A model generated the notes under the pieces. That model made no database searches, had not been told where the DNA came from, and worked only from the letters and a program-made list of their open reading frames with translations. Shown piece by piece: positions 16,103 through 23,761 of a stretch of 33,786 nucleotides of DNA; position 1 is the first letter of the stretch, and each line of letters begins with the position of its first letter. The DNA is from Acidobacteriota bacterium (GTDB lineage: Bacteria; Acidobacteriota; Blastocatellia; Pyrinomonadales; Pyrinomonadaceae), in contig JAIVJC010000024.1 in assembly GCA_020200235.1 (NCBI GenBank), positions 1 through 33,786 of the forward strand. The letters are read 5' to 3'. The position numbers were made by a program, and so were the translations under genes.

Positions 16103-17632
16103 ATGGACGAGCGAGACGAGTTCGACGAAGAGTTGATCGACGACGAGCCGACGAGCATCGACGCGGGGGCGGACGACCCCGTCGATGGCGAAGACTACCT
16201 CGCCGACGAGGAGGACGGCGAAGGCGACGGGCTGGGGGACGAAGACGAAGAGGACGCGGAGGTGCGTACCGCGCTGCTCTCGAAGCACGAGATGATCGCG
16301 CTCATCAGCCTGCGCACGAGCGCGGAGGGCGGCGGGCGCATCGTCCGCATCGATCCGCGCCAGCCCATGCCGCCCTGCCTTGTCTCGTGCCGCCGAGCCG
16401 GAAACGTCGCGCCGCCCCCCTCGCACTCGCTGACCGCGGAAGAGCGCGTGCGCCTCTTCGACGAAATCTGGCAAACGATCAACGAAGAGTTTTACGATCC
16501 CTCGTTCAACGGCGTGGACTGGCGCACCGTCGGCGAGCGCTACCGACCGCGCCTCGTCGCGGCGAAAGACGACTTCGAGTTCTACGGCTTGTGCGAGCTG
16601 CTGACCGCCGAACTGAAAGACAGTCACACGCGCTTCGAGCCGCCGCCCGCGCCCGCGTCGGGAGAGTCCGCGCCCGACGCGCCGCCGCACGGTGAGCAGG
16701 GGAGCGCGGGCTTGCGCCTCGGCAGCGTCGAAGGCGAGATGGCAGTCGTCGAGGTCGATCAGGATTCGACGGCGGCGCGCGGCGGCGTGCGACCCGGCAT
16801 GATCGTGCGCGCCGCGAACGGGCGACCCGTCCGCGAAATTGAGGCGCAGCTCCGGCAACTCGTCGCGGGCGCGTCGTCCGAAAACTCTTTCCAGAATCTC
16901 GTCGCCACCTCCGTCCTCTACGGTCGCGTCTGGGGCGAGCCTCGCGTGCTGCGGCTGGCAGACGCCGAAGGTAGAGAGTTCGACTACGAAGTGCGCCGCA
17001 ATCCCGCCGACGCCCTGCCGCGTCTCGAATCGCGGCGACTCGCGTCCGGCTTCGCCTACATCAAGTTCGACCAGTGGAAGCCGCCCGTCGATCAGAAGTT
17101 CGGCGCGGCGCTCGAAAGTTTGCGCGACGCGCCCGCGCTCCTCATCGACCTGCGTGGGAACGGCGGCGGGCAGACCGACGTGATGCTCAACGTCACGAGC
17201 AACTTCTTCCCCGAAGCGACCTACTACGGCGGCTTCAAGACGCGCGCGGGCGGCGTTAATAAGTATTTCACTCACAAGCCCGCGCGCGTTTACCGTGAGC
17301 CCGTCGTCATTCTGGTGGACGAGAGATCGGGGAGCGCGTCCGAGACTTCGACGCTCTTCATGCAGGAGGTGGGGCGCGCTCAGGTGGTCGGCACACAATC
17401 CGCCGGCTCGACGCACAACCAGAAGATCAAGAAGCTGTGGGGCGGCGCGACACTACGCTACAGCATCCGCGCCTACCTGACGCCGAAGGGGCGCGACCCT
17501 GAGGGCACGGGCGTCGTGCCCGACGAGGCGGTCCCGCTCACGCTCTCCGACTTGCGGAGCGGGCGCGACGCCGCGCTCGAAGCTGCGGAGCGCAGGTTGA
17601 GCGAGCTGACGACTGCGGGCTTAAAGAAATAG
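16103..17632 (+). CDS. S41-family (tail-specific protease-like) peptidase with an acidic N-terminal extension
   Basis: 509 residues. Residues 1-55 are extremely acidic (Asp/Glu/Gly), followed by HEMIALISLRT...RIVRIDPRQPMPP. From about 110 onward it is a C-terminal-processing-type peptidase: the N-terminal helix bundle (VRLFDEIWQTINEEFYDPSFNGVDW), a PDZ-like region (GLRLGSVEGEMAVVEVD...GVRPGMIVRAANGRPV), LLIDLRGNGGG, and the catalytic serine segment DERSGSASET with a later QSAGS. These proteases usually work outside the cytoplasm, but no signal peptide is visible. The acidic start looks like a different small protein and may have been joined to the peptidase. An alternative TTG start lies at 16094. 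Confidence 0.88.
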   Translation: MDERDEFDEELIDDEPTSIDAGADDPVDGEDYLADEEDGEGDGLGDEDEEDAEVRTALLSKHEMIALISLRTSAEGGGRIVRIDPRQPMPPCLVSCRRAGNVAPPPSHSLTAEERVRLFDEIWQTINEEFYDPSFNGVDWRTVGERYRPRLVAAKDDFEFYGLCELLTAELKDSHTRFEPPPAPASGESAPDAPPHGEQGSAGLRLGSVEGEMAVVEVDQDSTAARGGVRPGMIVRAANGRPVREIEAQLRQLVAGASSENSFQNLVATSVLYGRVWGEPRVLRLADAEGREFDYEVRRNPADALPRLESRRLASGFAYIKFDQWKPPVDQKFGAALESLRDAPALLIDLRGNGGGQTDVMLNVTSNFFPEATYYGGFKTRAGGVNKYFTHKPARVYREPVVILVDERSGSASETSTLFMQEVGRAQVVGTQSAGSTHNQKIKKLWGGATLRYSIRAYLTPKGRDPEGTGVVPDEAVPLTLSDLRSGRDAALEAAERRLSELTTAGLKK

Positions 17633-17649
17633 GTAACGGTTTTCTCTTT

Positions 17650-17703
17650 GCGTCTGTGCGCCTTTGCGTGAGGGATAGTTCTCACGCAAAGGCGCACAGA
17701 CGC
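17650..17703. terminator. Perfect 23-bp inverted repeat between convergent genes
   Basis: Arms 17650-17672 and 17681-17703 are exact reverse complements around an 8-base loop. Each arm contains 8-base words of the TTTGCGTC / TGTGCGCC / TTTGCGTG kind, a motif widespread in intergenic DNA of diverse bacteria. It lies between the ends of the S41 gene (+) and asd (-), and probably ends both transcripts although the flanking T-run is poor. Confidence 0.72.
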
Positions 17704-17719
17704 TAAGGGGATATGAGCG

Positions 17720-18772
17720 TCAGTGCTTGAGGCGGTCGGTGGCGGCGAGCAGCTCGGCGTTCAAGATCGCCGCGCCCGCCGCGCCGCGGATGGTGTTGTG
17801 GCTGAGCGCGACGAAGCGGAAGTCGAGAACTTTGTCGGGCAACAAGCGACCGACCGTGACGGTCATGCCGCGCCCGGCGTCGCGGTCGAGGCGCGGCTGC
17901 GGGCGGTCGCGCTCCTCACGCACGATGATTGTCTGCGCGGGCGCGGAGTGGAGTTTTAATTCCTGCGGCAGGGAAGTGAAAGACGTGAGCGCGTCCTTGA
18001 CCTCTTCGAGCGCGGCGCGGCGCGCGAGCTTCACGCGGATCGCCGCCATGTGACCCTCCGTGACGTTGACGCGGTGCACCTGCGCGCTCAGCTTGATGGG
18101 CGCGTGCTCGACGCGCTCGCCGCGCATCACGCCCAGGATTTTCTGCGTCTCCTCCTCGATCTTCTCCTCCTCGTGCTCGATGAACGGGACGACGTTGTCC
18201 GTCGCGTCGAGCGAGGGCACGCCCGGGTAGCCCGCGCCCGAGAGGGCTTGCAAAGTCGTCACGACGACCGCTTCGAGCCCGAAGCGCGCGTCGAGCGGCG
18301 CGAGCGCCAACGCGATCATGATCGTCGAGCAGTTCGGGTTGGTGACGATGTAGCCGCCGGAACTATTCTTCGCGCGCTGCGCGTCGAGAAGTTTTAAGTG
18401 CTCGTGGTTGATCTCTGGGATGAGCAGCGGCACGTCCTCGTCCATCCGGTAGGCGGACGAGTTGCTGATGACCGGAAAGCCCGCGCGCGCGAACGCGCCT
18501 TCGGTCTCGCGCGCCATCCCGCCCGGTAGGCTCGAAAACACGAGGTCGCAGTGAAGCGGCGGCTGCGGCGCTTCGACCCGCATCGCGCGCGCGTACCCCG
18601 GCATCTCGCCCGGCAGACGCCACGCGCAAGCCTCCGAGTAAGTCTTGCCTTGCGAGCGATCCGACGCCGCCAGCGCCGTCACTTCGAACTGCGGGTGATC
18701 TTCCAGCAGTTGGACGAACCGCTGCCCGACCGTCCCCGTCGCACCCAGGATACCGACGCGAAGTTTCGACAT
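17720..18772 (-). CDS. asd: Aspartate-semialdehyde dehydrogenase
   Basis: 350 residues. It reduces aspartyl phosphate to aspartate semialdehyde with NADPH, the second step toward lysine, methionine and threonine. The Rossmann start is VGILGATGTVGQRFVQLL. The catalytic cysteine is in TNPNCSTI (about 144-151). Further landmarks are SNSSAYRMDEDVPLLIPEIN and TLQALSGAGYPGVPSLD. The sequence is of the archaeal/fungal-like short type rather than the E. coli type. GGAGAAG lies upstream of the ATG at 18772. It is the last gene of the lysine cluster, separated from the aminotransferase gene by 204 bases filled with small palindromes. Confidence 0.96.
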   Translation of the reverse strand: MSKLRVGILGATGTVGQRFVQLLEDHPQFEVTALAASDRSQGKTYSEACAWRLPGEMPGYARAMRVEAPQPPLHCDLVFSSLPGGMARETEGAFARAGFPVISNSSAYRMDEDVPLLIPEINHEHLKLLDAQRAKNSSGGYIVTNPNCSTIMIALALAPLDARFGLEAVVVTTLQALSGAGYPGVPSLDATDNVVPFIEHEEEKIEEETQKILGVMRGERVEHAPIKLSAQVHRVNVTEGHMAAIRVKLARRAALEEVKDALTSFTSLPQELKLHSAPAQTIIVREERDRPQPRLDRDAGRGMTVTVGRLLPDKVLDFRFVALSHNTIRGAAGAAILNAELLAATDRLKH

Positions 18773-18808
18773 TTCGGCAACTTCTCCAACTCAGGAATCT
18801 TTCAGCAA

Positions 18809-18974
18809 GTCCCGTAGGGACGTAATGTTTATAGACCCCGGCCCCACATTCTTTTCCGAAGCCCCGTCAGGGGCGACATAAGACATTCCGCTCCTACGGA
18901 GCTTGCGCGATCTAAGAACTATAAACATTCCGCTCCTACGGAGCGAATTATTTCCATTTCGTTCCTACGGAGCG
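18809..18974. repeat. Cluster of five small palindromic hairpins (CGCTCCTACGGAGCG family and relatives)
   Basis: Five hairpins follow one another between the aminotransferase and asd genes: GTCCCGTAGGGAC (18809-18821), GCCCCGTCAGGGGC (18861-18874), GCTCCTACGGAGC (18890-18902), CGCTCCTACGGAGCG (18931-18945) and CGTTCCTACGGAGCG (18960-18974). Similar spacer words (ATTATTTCC, TATAAACATTC) recur between them. One further copy stands alone at 21907-21921 near dapD. Their spacing is irregular and they are too short and varied for CRISPR. Confidence 0.85.
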
Positions 18975-18976
18975 AA

Positions 18977-20143
18977 TTATCTCAAAGCCTCTTGCATTCT
19001 CCGCACGCCCTCCGCGAGCGCGGTCTCGTCGGCGCAGAAGGAGATGCGCGTGAAGCCCTCGGCTTCCGCGCCGAACGCGCCGCCGGGCACGGTGATGACG
19101 CGCGCGGCGAGGAATTTCTCCGCGACCTCTGTCGAGGTGCCGTGCGCGCGCGTGTCGAGCATCGTGTAGAACGCGCCGTCGGGCGCGACGGCGCGCAAGG
19201 ATAGTTCGCTTTCGATCCGCGCGAGCAGGAAGTCGCGCCTCTCGCGGAAGGTTTGTCGAATCTCCGCGCGGGCACGTGCGGCTTCGTCGGTCCACGCGGT
19301 GAGTGCCGACTTTTGCGAGACGGCGGAGGCGCAGGTCGTCACGTACCCGTGCAGGACGAGCGCCGTGCGCACGACCGCCTCCTCGCCGCAGAGCCACCCC
19401 AGTCGCCACCCCGTCATGCTCATCGATTTGGAGAGACCGCTGACGACGACGGTGCGCTCCGGGTAAACCTCCGAGATCGAAGCGGGGCGCTCCCCGGTGT
19501 AATAAATCTCGCGGTAAATCTCGTCGCTCACGACGCGCGCGTTCGTGCCTTCGAGCGCGTCCGCCATCCGCGCGAGTTCGTCGCGCGCGAGCACGCGCCC
19601 CGTCGGGTTCGACGGGCTGATCACGACGACGACCTTCGTGCGAGGGCTGAGCTTGCGCCGGAAGTCCTCCGCGTCGAACGAGAAATCGTGAGACGCGGGC
19701 AGCTTGTAGAAGACGGGCACGCCGCCCGCCATGCGGACGATCACCGGGTAGGCGATGAAGCCGGGGTCTGGCAGCAAGACCTCGTCGCCCTCATCCACGA
19801 GCGACATCAGCGCGAGGTACAGAGCCTCCTGCGAGCCCGCCGTGATGACGACGCGCTCGGTCGTCAGCTTCATCTGCGGGTAATCGTTCGCGACGAGCGC
19901 GCGCAAGGAGGGCAGCCCCGCGTGCGTCGTGTAGCCGTTCTGCTCTTCCACGACGACGCGCGCCGCCTCGCGCCGCACCACCCGCGGCGTCGGCAAGTCA
20001 GGCTCGCCCAACCCGAGGTTGATGCTACCGGGCAGCGCGCGGTCGAACAGCGCGCGGATCGCGCTCTTCTGAATCCCGCGCAGCCGCGCCGGCGGCTCAA
20101 ACTCCCGCGCGGTCGCTGAACTATTTTGCTCTCGCCCTGTCAT
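18977..20143 (-). CDS. Class I/II PLP-dependent aminotransferase, probably N-succinyl-LL-diaminopimelate aminotransferase
   Basis: 388 residues. The fold-type I aminotransferase features are INLGLGEPDLPTP near residue 44, NGYTTHAGLPSLR, SPSNPTGRVL, DEIYREIYY, and the PLP-binding lysine in VVVSGLSKSMSMTGWRLGW. The family includes aspartate, aromatic and diaminopimelate aminotransferases. Because dapD and dapE are in the same cluster and no other aminotransferase is, the DapC role (succinylated intermediate, glutamate donor) is the best inference. ATG at 20143 overlaps the stop of the upstream gene by 4 bases (ATGA); a longer in-frame start at 20227 would run inside that gene. The stop is followed by hairpin repeats. 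Confidence 0.9.
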   Translation of the reverse strand: MTGREQNSSATAREFEPPARLRGIQKSAIRALFDRALPGSINLGLGEPDLPTPRVVRREAARVVVEEQNGYTTHAGLPSLRALVANDYPQMKLTTERVVITAGSQEALYLALMSLVDEGDEVLLPDPGFIAYPVIVRMAGGVPVFYKLPASHDFSFDAEDFRRKLSPRTKVVVVISPSNPTGRVLARDELARMADALEGTNARVVSDEIYREIYYTGERPASISEVYPERTVVVSGLSKSMSMTGWRLGWLCGEEAVVRTALVLHGYVTTCASAVSQKSALTAWTDEAARARAEIRQTFRERRDFLLARIESELSLRAVAPDGAFYTMLDTRAHGTSTEVAEKFLAARVITVPGGAFGAEAEGFTRISFCADETALAEGVRRMQEALR

Positions 20144-20973
20144 CGACGCCCTTTCGGGAATGCGTTGGGGGTCGGGATCGGGGTGTGCTCGCCGCGCGGC
20201 ACGATCCACAATTCCATCTCGCCCCACTTACGATAGCCACCGTCCATTAATTTGATCCTCGACGGGGACACCCCGTGCTTTTTCACAAGCTCGGCTTTCA
20301 CCCTGGCCAAAGCCCTACGCGCAGTCCCCGGAGAATCGCGATTGACATCCCGGTGCGTCCTTTTAACGCCTCTTTCATCCTGCTCCTCCCAACGGTTAAT
20401 CCAGTATCCCGAATAGGCGACGAGATACGCGCGCGCGCGCGGCTCCTTCCTCAGCGCGTTGGCAAACCCTTCAAGCGAGTGGTAGATGCTTTGCTGGTAA
20501 GAGCTGTCTGCGGAGAGCGAAGCCTCGTCGAATTTTCGCGTCGAGTCAGTATCTTCAAATTCGTTTTTGTAGGCGTCGCTTCTCGGCGTCGGAGTCGCGC
20601 CGACGGGCACGAGCCACAGTTCCTGTGTAAGACATCCCGCCTCACCTCCGTCAACCCCCACAACTCGATCCGGCTCAAGCCCGCGCGTGTCGATTAAATA
20701 ACTACGCATCAAATTCATCAGCCGGCCGCTCAGCCCCGGCAGATCGCGGCGGCTGCGGTAGGTGATGATAAAGCCCTTAACGCCCGGCTGAGCTTGTAGC
20801 TCATTGGCAAAGTTATCGAGGCGCGCCGCGATGTCCGAGGATTGAATGTCGCCGAACTCGTCAAACTTCTGCGCGACCGGAATATTCGCCTGTGCAAAAG
20901 CTAAGCGGGTCGGGAACAGGAACAAGGGTACTGCGGAGAGTAAGACCGCGAGTCTCAGACGCCACTTCTTCAT
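20140..20973 (-). CDS. Exported protein with an internal duplication, unknown function, inside the lysine cluster
   Basis: 277 residues. A signal peptide (LRLAVLLSAVPLFLFPTRLAFA) is followed by two copies of the same unit. Unit 1 (about 34-125) runs QKFDEFGDI...ARLDNFANELQAQPGVKGFIITY...PDRVVGVDGGEAG...QELWLVPVGATPTP. Unit 2 (about 145-275) runs RKFDEASL...HSLEGFANALRKEPRARAYLVAY...PSRIKLMDGGYRKWGEMELWIVPRGEHTPIP. The unit resembles an OmpA-like or small alpha/beta fold, but I cannot name a family. It is 13 bases after dapD and overlaps the aminotransferase gene by 4, so it is cotranscribed with lysine genes although it is exported. Codon and GC use looks slightly less extreme than in its neighbours. 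Confidence 0.88.
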   Translation of the reverse strand: MKKWRLRLAVLLSAVPLFLFPTRLAFAQANIPVAQKFDEFGDIQSSDIAARLDNFANELQAQPGVKGFIITYRSRRDLPGLSGRLMNLMRSYLIDTRGLEPDRVVGVDGGEAGCLTQELWLVPVGATPTPRSDAYKNEFEDTDSTRKFDEASLSADSSYQQSIYHSLEGFANALRKEPRARAYLVAYSGYWINRWEEQDERGVKRTHRDVNRDSPGTARRALARVKAELVKKHGVSPSRIKLMDGGYRKWGEMELWIVPRGEHTPIPTPNAFPKGRR

Positions 20974-20986
20974 GTTACCCCTCCGT

Positions 20987-21874
20987 CTAACGTAAAAAAT
21001 CTTCTAACTGCACCGAGCGGTCGGTCTTCTCGTCGCGGTACTTGACGATGACGGGCGCGTAGACCGACAAGCCCCACGCGCGCCCCTGCTCCGACGTGAC
21101 GGCGCGGGAGCCGGGGACGACGACCGCGCCCGCGGGAATCTCCAGTGGCTTCTCGCCGTCGCGCTTGTAAACCTCGCCGCGCGCGAGATCGAAGACGGGC
21201 GTGGAGCCGGTCAGGATCACGCCCGCCGCCAGCACCGCGCGCTCGCGCACCACCGCGCCCTCGTAGATGCCGCAGCCGCCGCCGACCAAAACGTCGTCCT
21301 CAATGATGACGGGCATCGCCCCGACGGGCTCCAGGACGCCCCCGACCTGCGCCGCCGCCGAGAGGTGGACGCGCTTTCCGACCTGCGCGCACGAGCCGAC
21401 GAGCGCGTGGCTGTCGATCATCGTGCCCTCGTCCACGTAGGCGCCCGCGTTGACGTACATCGGCGGCATGCAGACGACGCCGGGCGCGAGGTACGCGCCG
21501 TCCCTCACGCTCGATCCGCCGGGCACGATCCGCACGCGGTCTTCGAGCGTCGTCGCGCGCACCGGGTACGTGCTCTTGTCGAAGAAGCGGAGGCTCGCGT
21601 GCGCCGACATCTCGACGAGCGCGCCCATGCGGAAGCCCAAAAGTATCCCGCGCTTGACCCACCGGTTGACGCGCCACGCGCCCGACGAAGCGTCGCGCTC
21701 CGCCGCGCGCACGCGACCGTGGTTGAGCGCCGCCTTGAACTCGTCGAACGCCGCGCGATCCTCCGCCGAGTAGTCCGCGCCCTCGCGCGCCGCGAGCCCT
21801 TCGATGCGCTCGCGCAGGTTCGACGTTTCATCTTTGGTGTCGGGCTGACTGTCGTTCGTCTCTGGCTGTGACAT
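20987..21874 (-). CDS. dapD: 2,3,4,5-tetrahydropyridine-2,6-dicarboxylate N-succinyltransferase
   Basis: 295 residues from ATG 21874, behind GGTGAG. It transfers succinyl from succinyl-CoA to tetrahydrodipicolinate, which commits the cluster to the succinylase branch. The C-terminal two-thirds is a left-handed beta helix of hexapeptide turns (VRIVPGGSSVRDGAYLAPGVVCMPP, YVNAGAYVDEGTMIDSHALVGSCAQVGKRVHLSAAAQVGGVLEP), typical of DapD, with VVVPGSRAV near the end. Length and order of motifs match the family. An in-frame extension upstream would read through the repeat at 21932-22091 and is rejected. Confidence 0.95.
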   Translation of the reverse strand: MSQPETNDSQPDTKDETSNLRERIEGLAAREGADYSAEDRAAFDEFKAALNHGRVRAAERDASSGAWRVNRWVKRGILLGFRMGALVEMSAHASLRFFDKSTYPVRATTLEDRVRIVPGGSSVRDGAYLAPGVVCMPPMYVNAGAYVDEGTMIDSHALVGSCAQVGKRVHLSAAAQVGGVLEPVGAMPVIIEDDVLVGGGCGIYEGAVVRERAVLAAGVILTGSTPVFDLARGEVYKRDGEKPLEIPAGAVVVPGSRAVTSEQGRAWGLSVYAPVIVKYRDEKTDRSVQLEDFLR

Positions 21875-21906
21875 GAATCTCACCAAAAGGAAGCCGGCTG
21901 GAAACC

Positions 21907-21921
21907 CGCTCCGTAGGAGCG
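21907..21921. repeat. Isolated CGCTCC-GTA-GGAGCG hairpin
   Basis: A 6-bp stem with a 3-base loop, upstream of dapD. It belongs to the same family as the cluster at 18809-18974 and abuts the larger composite repeat. Confidence 0.7.
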
Positions 21922-21931
21922 GTACGTCTTT

Positions 21932-22091
21932 GTCGGAACCGCCTGCCGCAAGCGGGCGGGTGACGAGATTGCGGAATGCGGATTCCGGATTGCGGATTTC
22001 CAGCAGAGGGCTTGAGTGCTCTTCAATCCGCATTCCGCATTCCGCATTCTAAAATCGGCAGACCCGCCCGCTTGCGGCAGGCGGTTCTGAC
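21932..22091. repeat. 160-bp composite nested hairpin element, copy A
   Basis: The outer arms (21932-21961 and 22062-22091, 29 of 30 complementary) belong to the ACCGCCTGC family also seen at 4828-4901. The loop holds a second inverted repeat made of 7-base words: GCGGAAT GCGGATT CCGGATT GCGGATT (21971-21998) against AATCCGC ATTCCGC ATTCCGC (22025-22045). Its reverse complement matches 31970-32129 almost throughout, with about 90 central bases identical. It lies between dapA and dapD in the lysine operon. Confidence 0.93.
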
Positions 22092-22115
22092 CTGTCGCCG
22101 CTTTCGTGAAGCCTG

Positions 22116-23045
22116 TTAAGTCTCTGCGGGACTCTGCGAATAAGCTCTCAACAGACCGAGTTCTTCCAGCACCTCGCGCAGCCGCGCGCGCGTCTTCTCC
22201 TCGACGGGCACGAGCGGCAGGCGCAGGTTCTCCTCGACCAAGCCCATCATCGCGAGCGCGGCTTTCACGGGCGCGGGGCTCGACTCGATGAAGTTCGCCT
22301 CCATCAGCGGCAAAAGTTTGTAGTGCAGCTCGCGCGCCTCGTCCCAACGCCCTTCGAGCGCCGCATCCACCATGCGCGAGACGAGCGAGGGCGACTCGTT
22401 CGACGCGACCGAGACGAGACCGTCCGCGCCGAGCGCGATCATGGCGAGCGTCATCGCATCGTCGCCCGACAACACGCGGAAGTTCGCGGGGCGGTCGCGC
22501 AAAATTTCCATGATCTGCGTGAGGTTGCCGGACGCTTCCTTGACGGCGCAGACGTTCTCCACGTCGCGCGCGAGTTTGAGAGCCGTCTGCGCCGCGATGT
22601 TCGAAGAGGTGCGACCCGGCACGTTGTAGATCATGACGGGCAGTCCGGCGACCGCCTCCGAGACGGCGCGTAAGTGCGCGTAGAGACCGGCTTGCGTCGG
22701 CTTGTTGTAGAAGGGCGCGACGATGAGGACGGCGTCCGCGCCGAGGTCGCGCGCGGCGCGCGAGTATTCGATTGACGCGGCAGTCGAGTTGCTGCCCGCG
22801 CCCGCGATCACTTTCGCGCGCCCGCGCGCCGCTTCGATCACGGTCTTGATGACGCGGCGATCCTCCTCCTCGGTCATCGTCGCGCTCTCGCCCGTCGTCC
22901 CGCAGGGGACGAGCAGCCGCACGCCGCCCTCGATCTGAAAATCGACGAACGCGCGCAGTCGCCCCTCGTCGATCGAGCCGTCGCGGTTGAAGGGCGTCAC
23001 CAGCGCGGTCGCGCAGCCGCGCATCCAGTCAACTTGTGCCGTCAT
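22116..23045 (-). CDS. dapA: 4-hydroxy-tetrahydrodipicolinate synthase
   Basis: 309 residues. It condenses pyruvate and aspartate semialdehyde, the first step unique to lysine and diaminopimelate. TIM-barrel aldolase marks are CATALVTPF, the phosphate/carboxylate-binding VPCGTTGESATM, IVAPFYNKPTQ, the catalytic tyrosine region MIYNVPGRTSSN, and the Schiff-base lysine in CAVKEASGN. The length matches the family. ATG at 23045 overlaps the dapB stop by 4 bases (ATGA), so translation is coupled. The composite repeat at 21932-22091 follows its stop and could lower expression of the downstream genes. Confidence 0.97.
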   Translation of the reverse strand: MTAQVDWMRGCATALVTPFNRDGSIDEGRLRAFVDFQIEGGVRLLVPCGTTGESATMTEEEDRRVIKTVIEAARGRAKVIAGAGSNSTAASIEYSRAARDLGADAVLIVAPFYNKPTQAGLYAHLRAVSEAVAGLPVMIYNVPGRTSSNIAAQTALKLARDVENVCAVKEASGNLTQIMEILRDRPANFRVLSGDDAMTLAMIALGADGLVSVASNESPSLVSRMVDAALEGRWDEARELHYKLLPLMEANFIESSPAPVKAALAMMGLVEENLRLPLVPVEEKTRARLREVLEELGLLRAYSQSPAET

Positions 23046-23761
23046 CCATTGCCTCCACGGTCAGAGATTAGCTGGTCGAGAATTTCCGAGAACTCTAAGA
23101 CGCCCGGCGTCCCGCGCATCCGGCGCGCGGCGAGCAGCGCGCCCTCGACGAAGCCTTCGCGCGAGCGAGCCTGGTGCGTGAGCGTGATCTGATCGACCGC
23201 CGAGTCGAAGCCGACGCGGTGCGTGCCCGGGATGTGTCCGGCGCGCGTCGAGGCGACCGACACGCCGCGCTCGACCCTCAGAGCCTCTCGGAGGATCGCT
23301 TGCAGCTTGAGCGCCGTGCCCGAGGGCGCGTCGCGCTTGCGCGAGTGGTGCGCCTCCTCGATGAAGGGCTCGTACCCTTCGACCGCCGCGAACAACTGCG
23401 CGGCGCGCCGGACGATGCGGTAGAAGAGGTTGACGCCGACGGAGAAGTTCGCGCCGTAGACGAGCGAGCCGCCGTGCTCGGCGACGAGGCGGCGCACGTC
23501 TTCCATCTGATCGTGCCAGCCGGTCGTGCCCTCGACGAGCGTGACCCCGGCGCGGGCGCAAGCCTCGACGTTGCGTAGGACGGCAGCCGCGACCGAGAAG
23601 TCTATCGCCGCGTCGTGGCCGCGCAAAGCCTCCGCGAGTTCTTCGGCAGAAGTGTCAGCGTCGCGCGAGGTGACGACGAGACCGATCTCGTGCCCGCCGG
23701 CGCGCGCGCGCGCTTCGACGAGGCGTCCCATCGCGCCGTGACCGAACAGTGCGAGCCTCAT
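23042..23761 (-). CDS. dapB: 4-hydroxy-tetrahydrodipicolinate reductase
   Basis: 239 residues from ATG 23761. It reduces the DapA product with NAD(P)H. The nucleotide-binding start is LALFGHGAMGRLV; next come AIDFSVAAAV, VEGTTGWH and GANFSVGVNLF, and the family signature EEAHHSRKRDAPSGTA with the catalytic His and Lys. The end TRAGHIPGTHRVGFDS...ITLTHQARSREGF is typical. The ATG overlaps the dapE stop by 4 bases. A longer open frame reaching 24424 runs through dapE in another frame and is only a GC-rich shadow. Confidence 0.96.
   Translation of the reverse strand: MRLALFGHGAMGRLVEARARAGGHEIGLVVTSRDADTSAEELAEALRGHDAAIDFSVAAAVLRNVEACARAGVTLVEGTTGWHDQMEDVRRLVAEHGGSLVYGANFSVGVNLFYRIVRRAAQLFAAVEGYEPFIEEAHHSRKRDAPSGTALKLQAILREALRVERGVSVASTRAGHIPGTHRVGFDSAVDQITLTHQARSREGFVEGALLAARRMRGTPGVLEFSEILDQLISDRGGNG

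Noticed and set aside
18809-18974. CRISPR-like array
   Set aside because: Units are only 13-15 bases, vary in sequence, are irregularly spaced and have no cas genes nearby.
20144-20227. Longer aminotransferase start at 20227
   Set aside because: The extra 28 residues lie inside the upstream gene in another frame; ATG 20143 gives the usual 4-base overlap.
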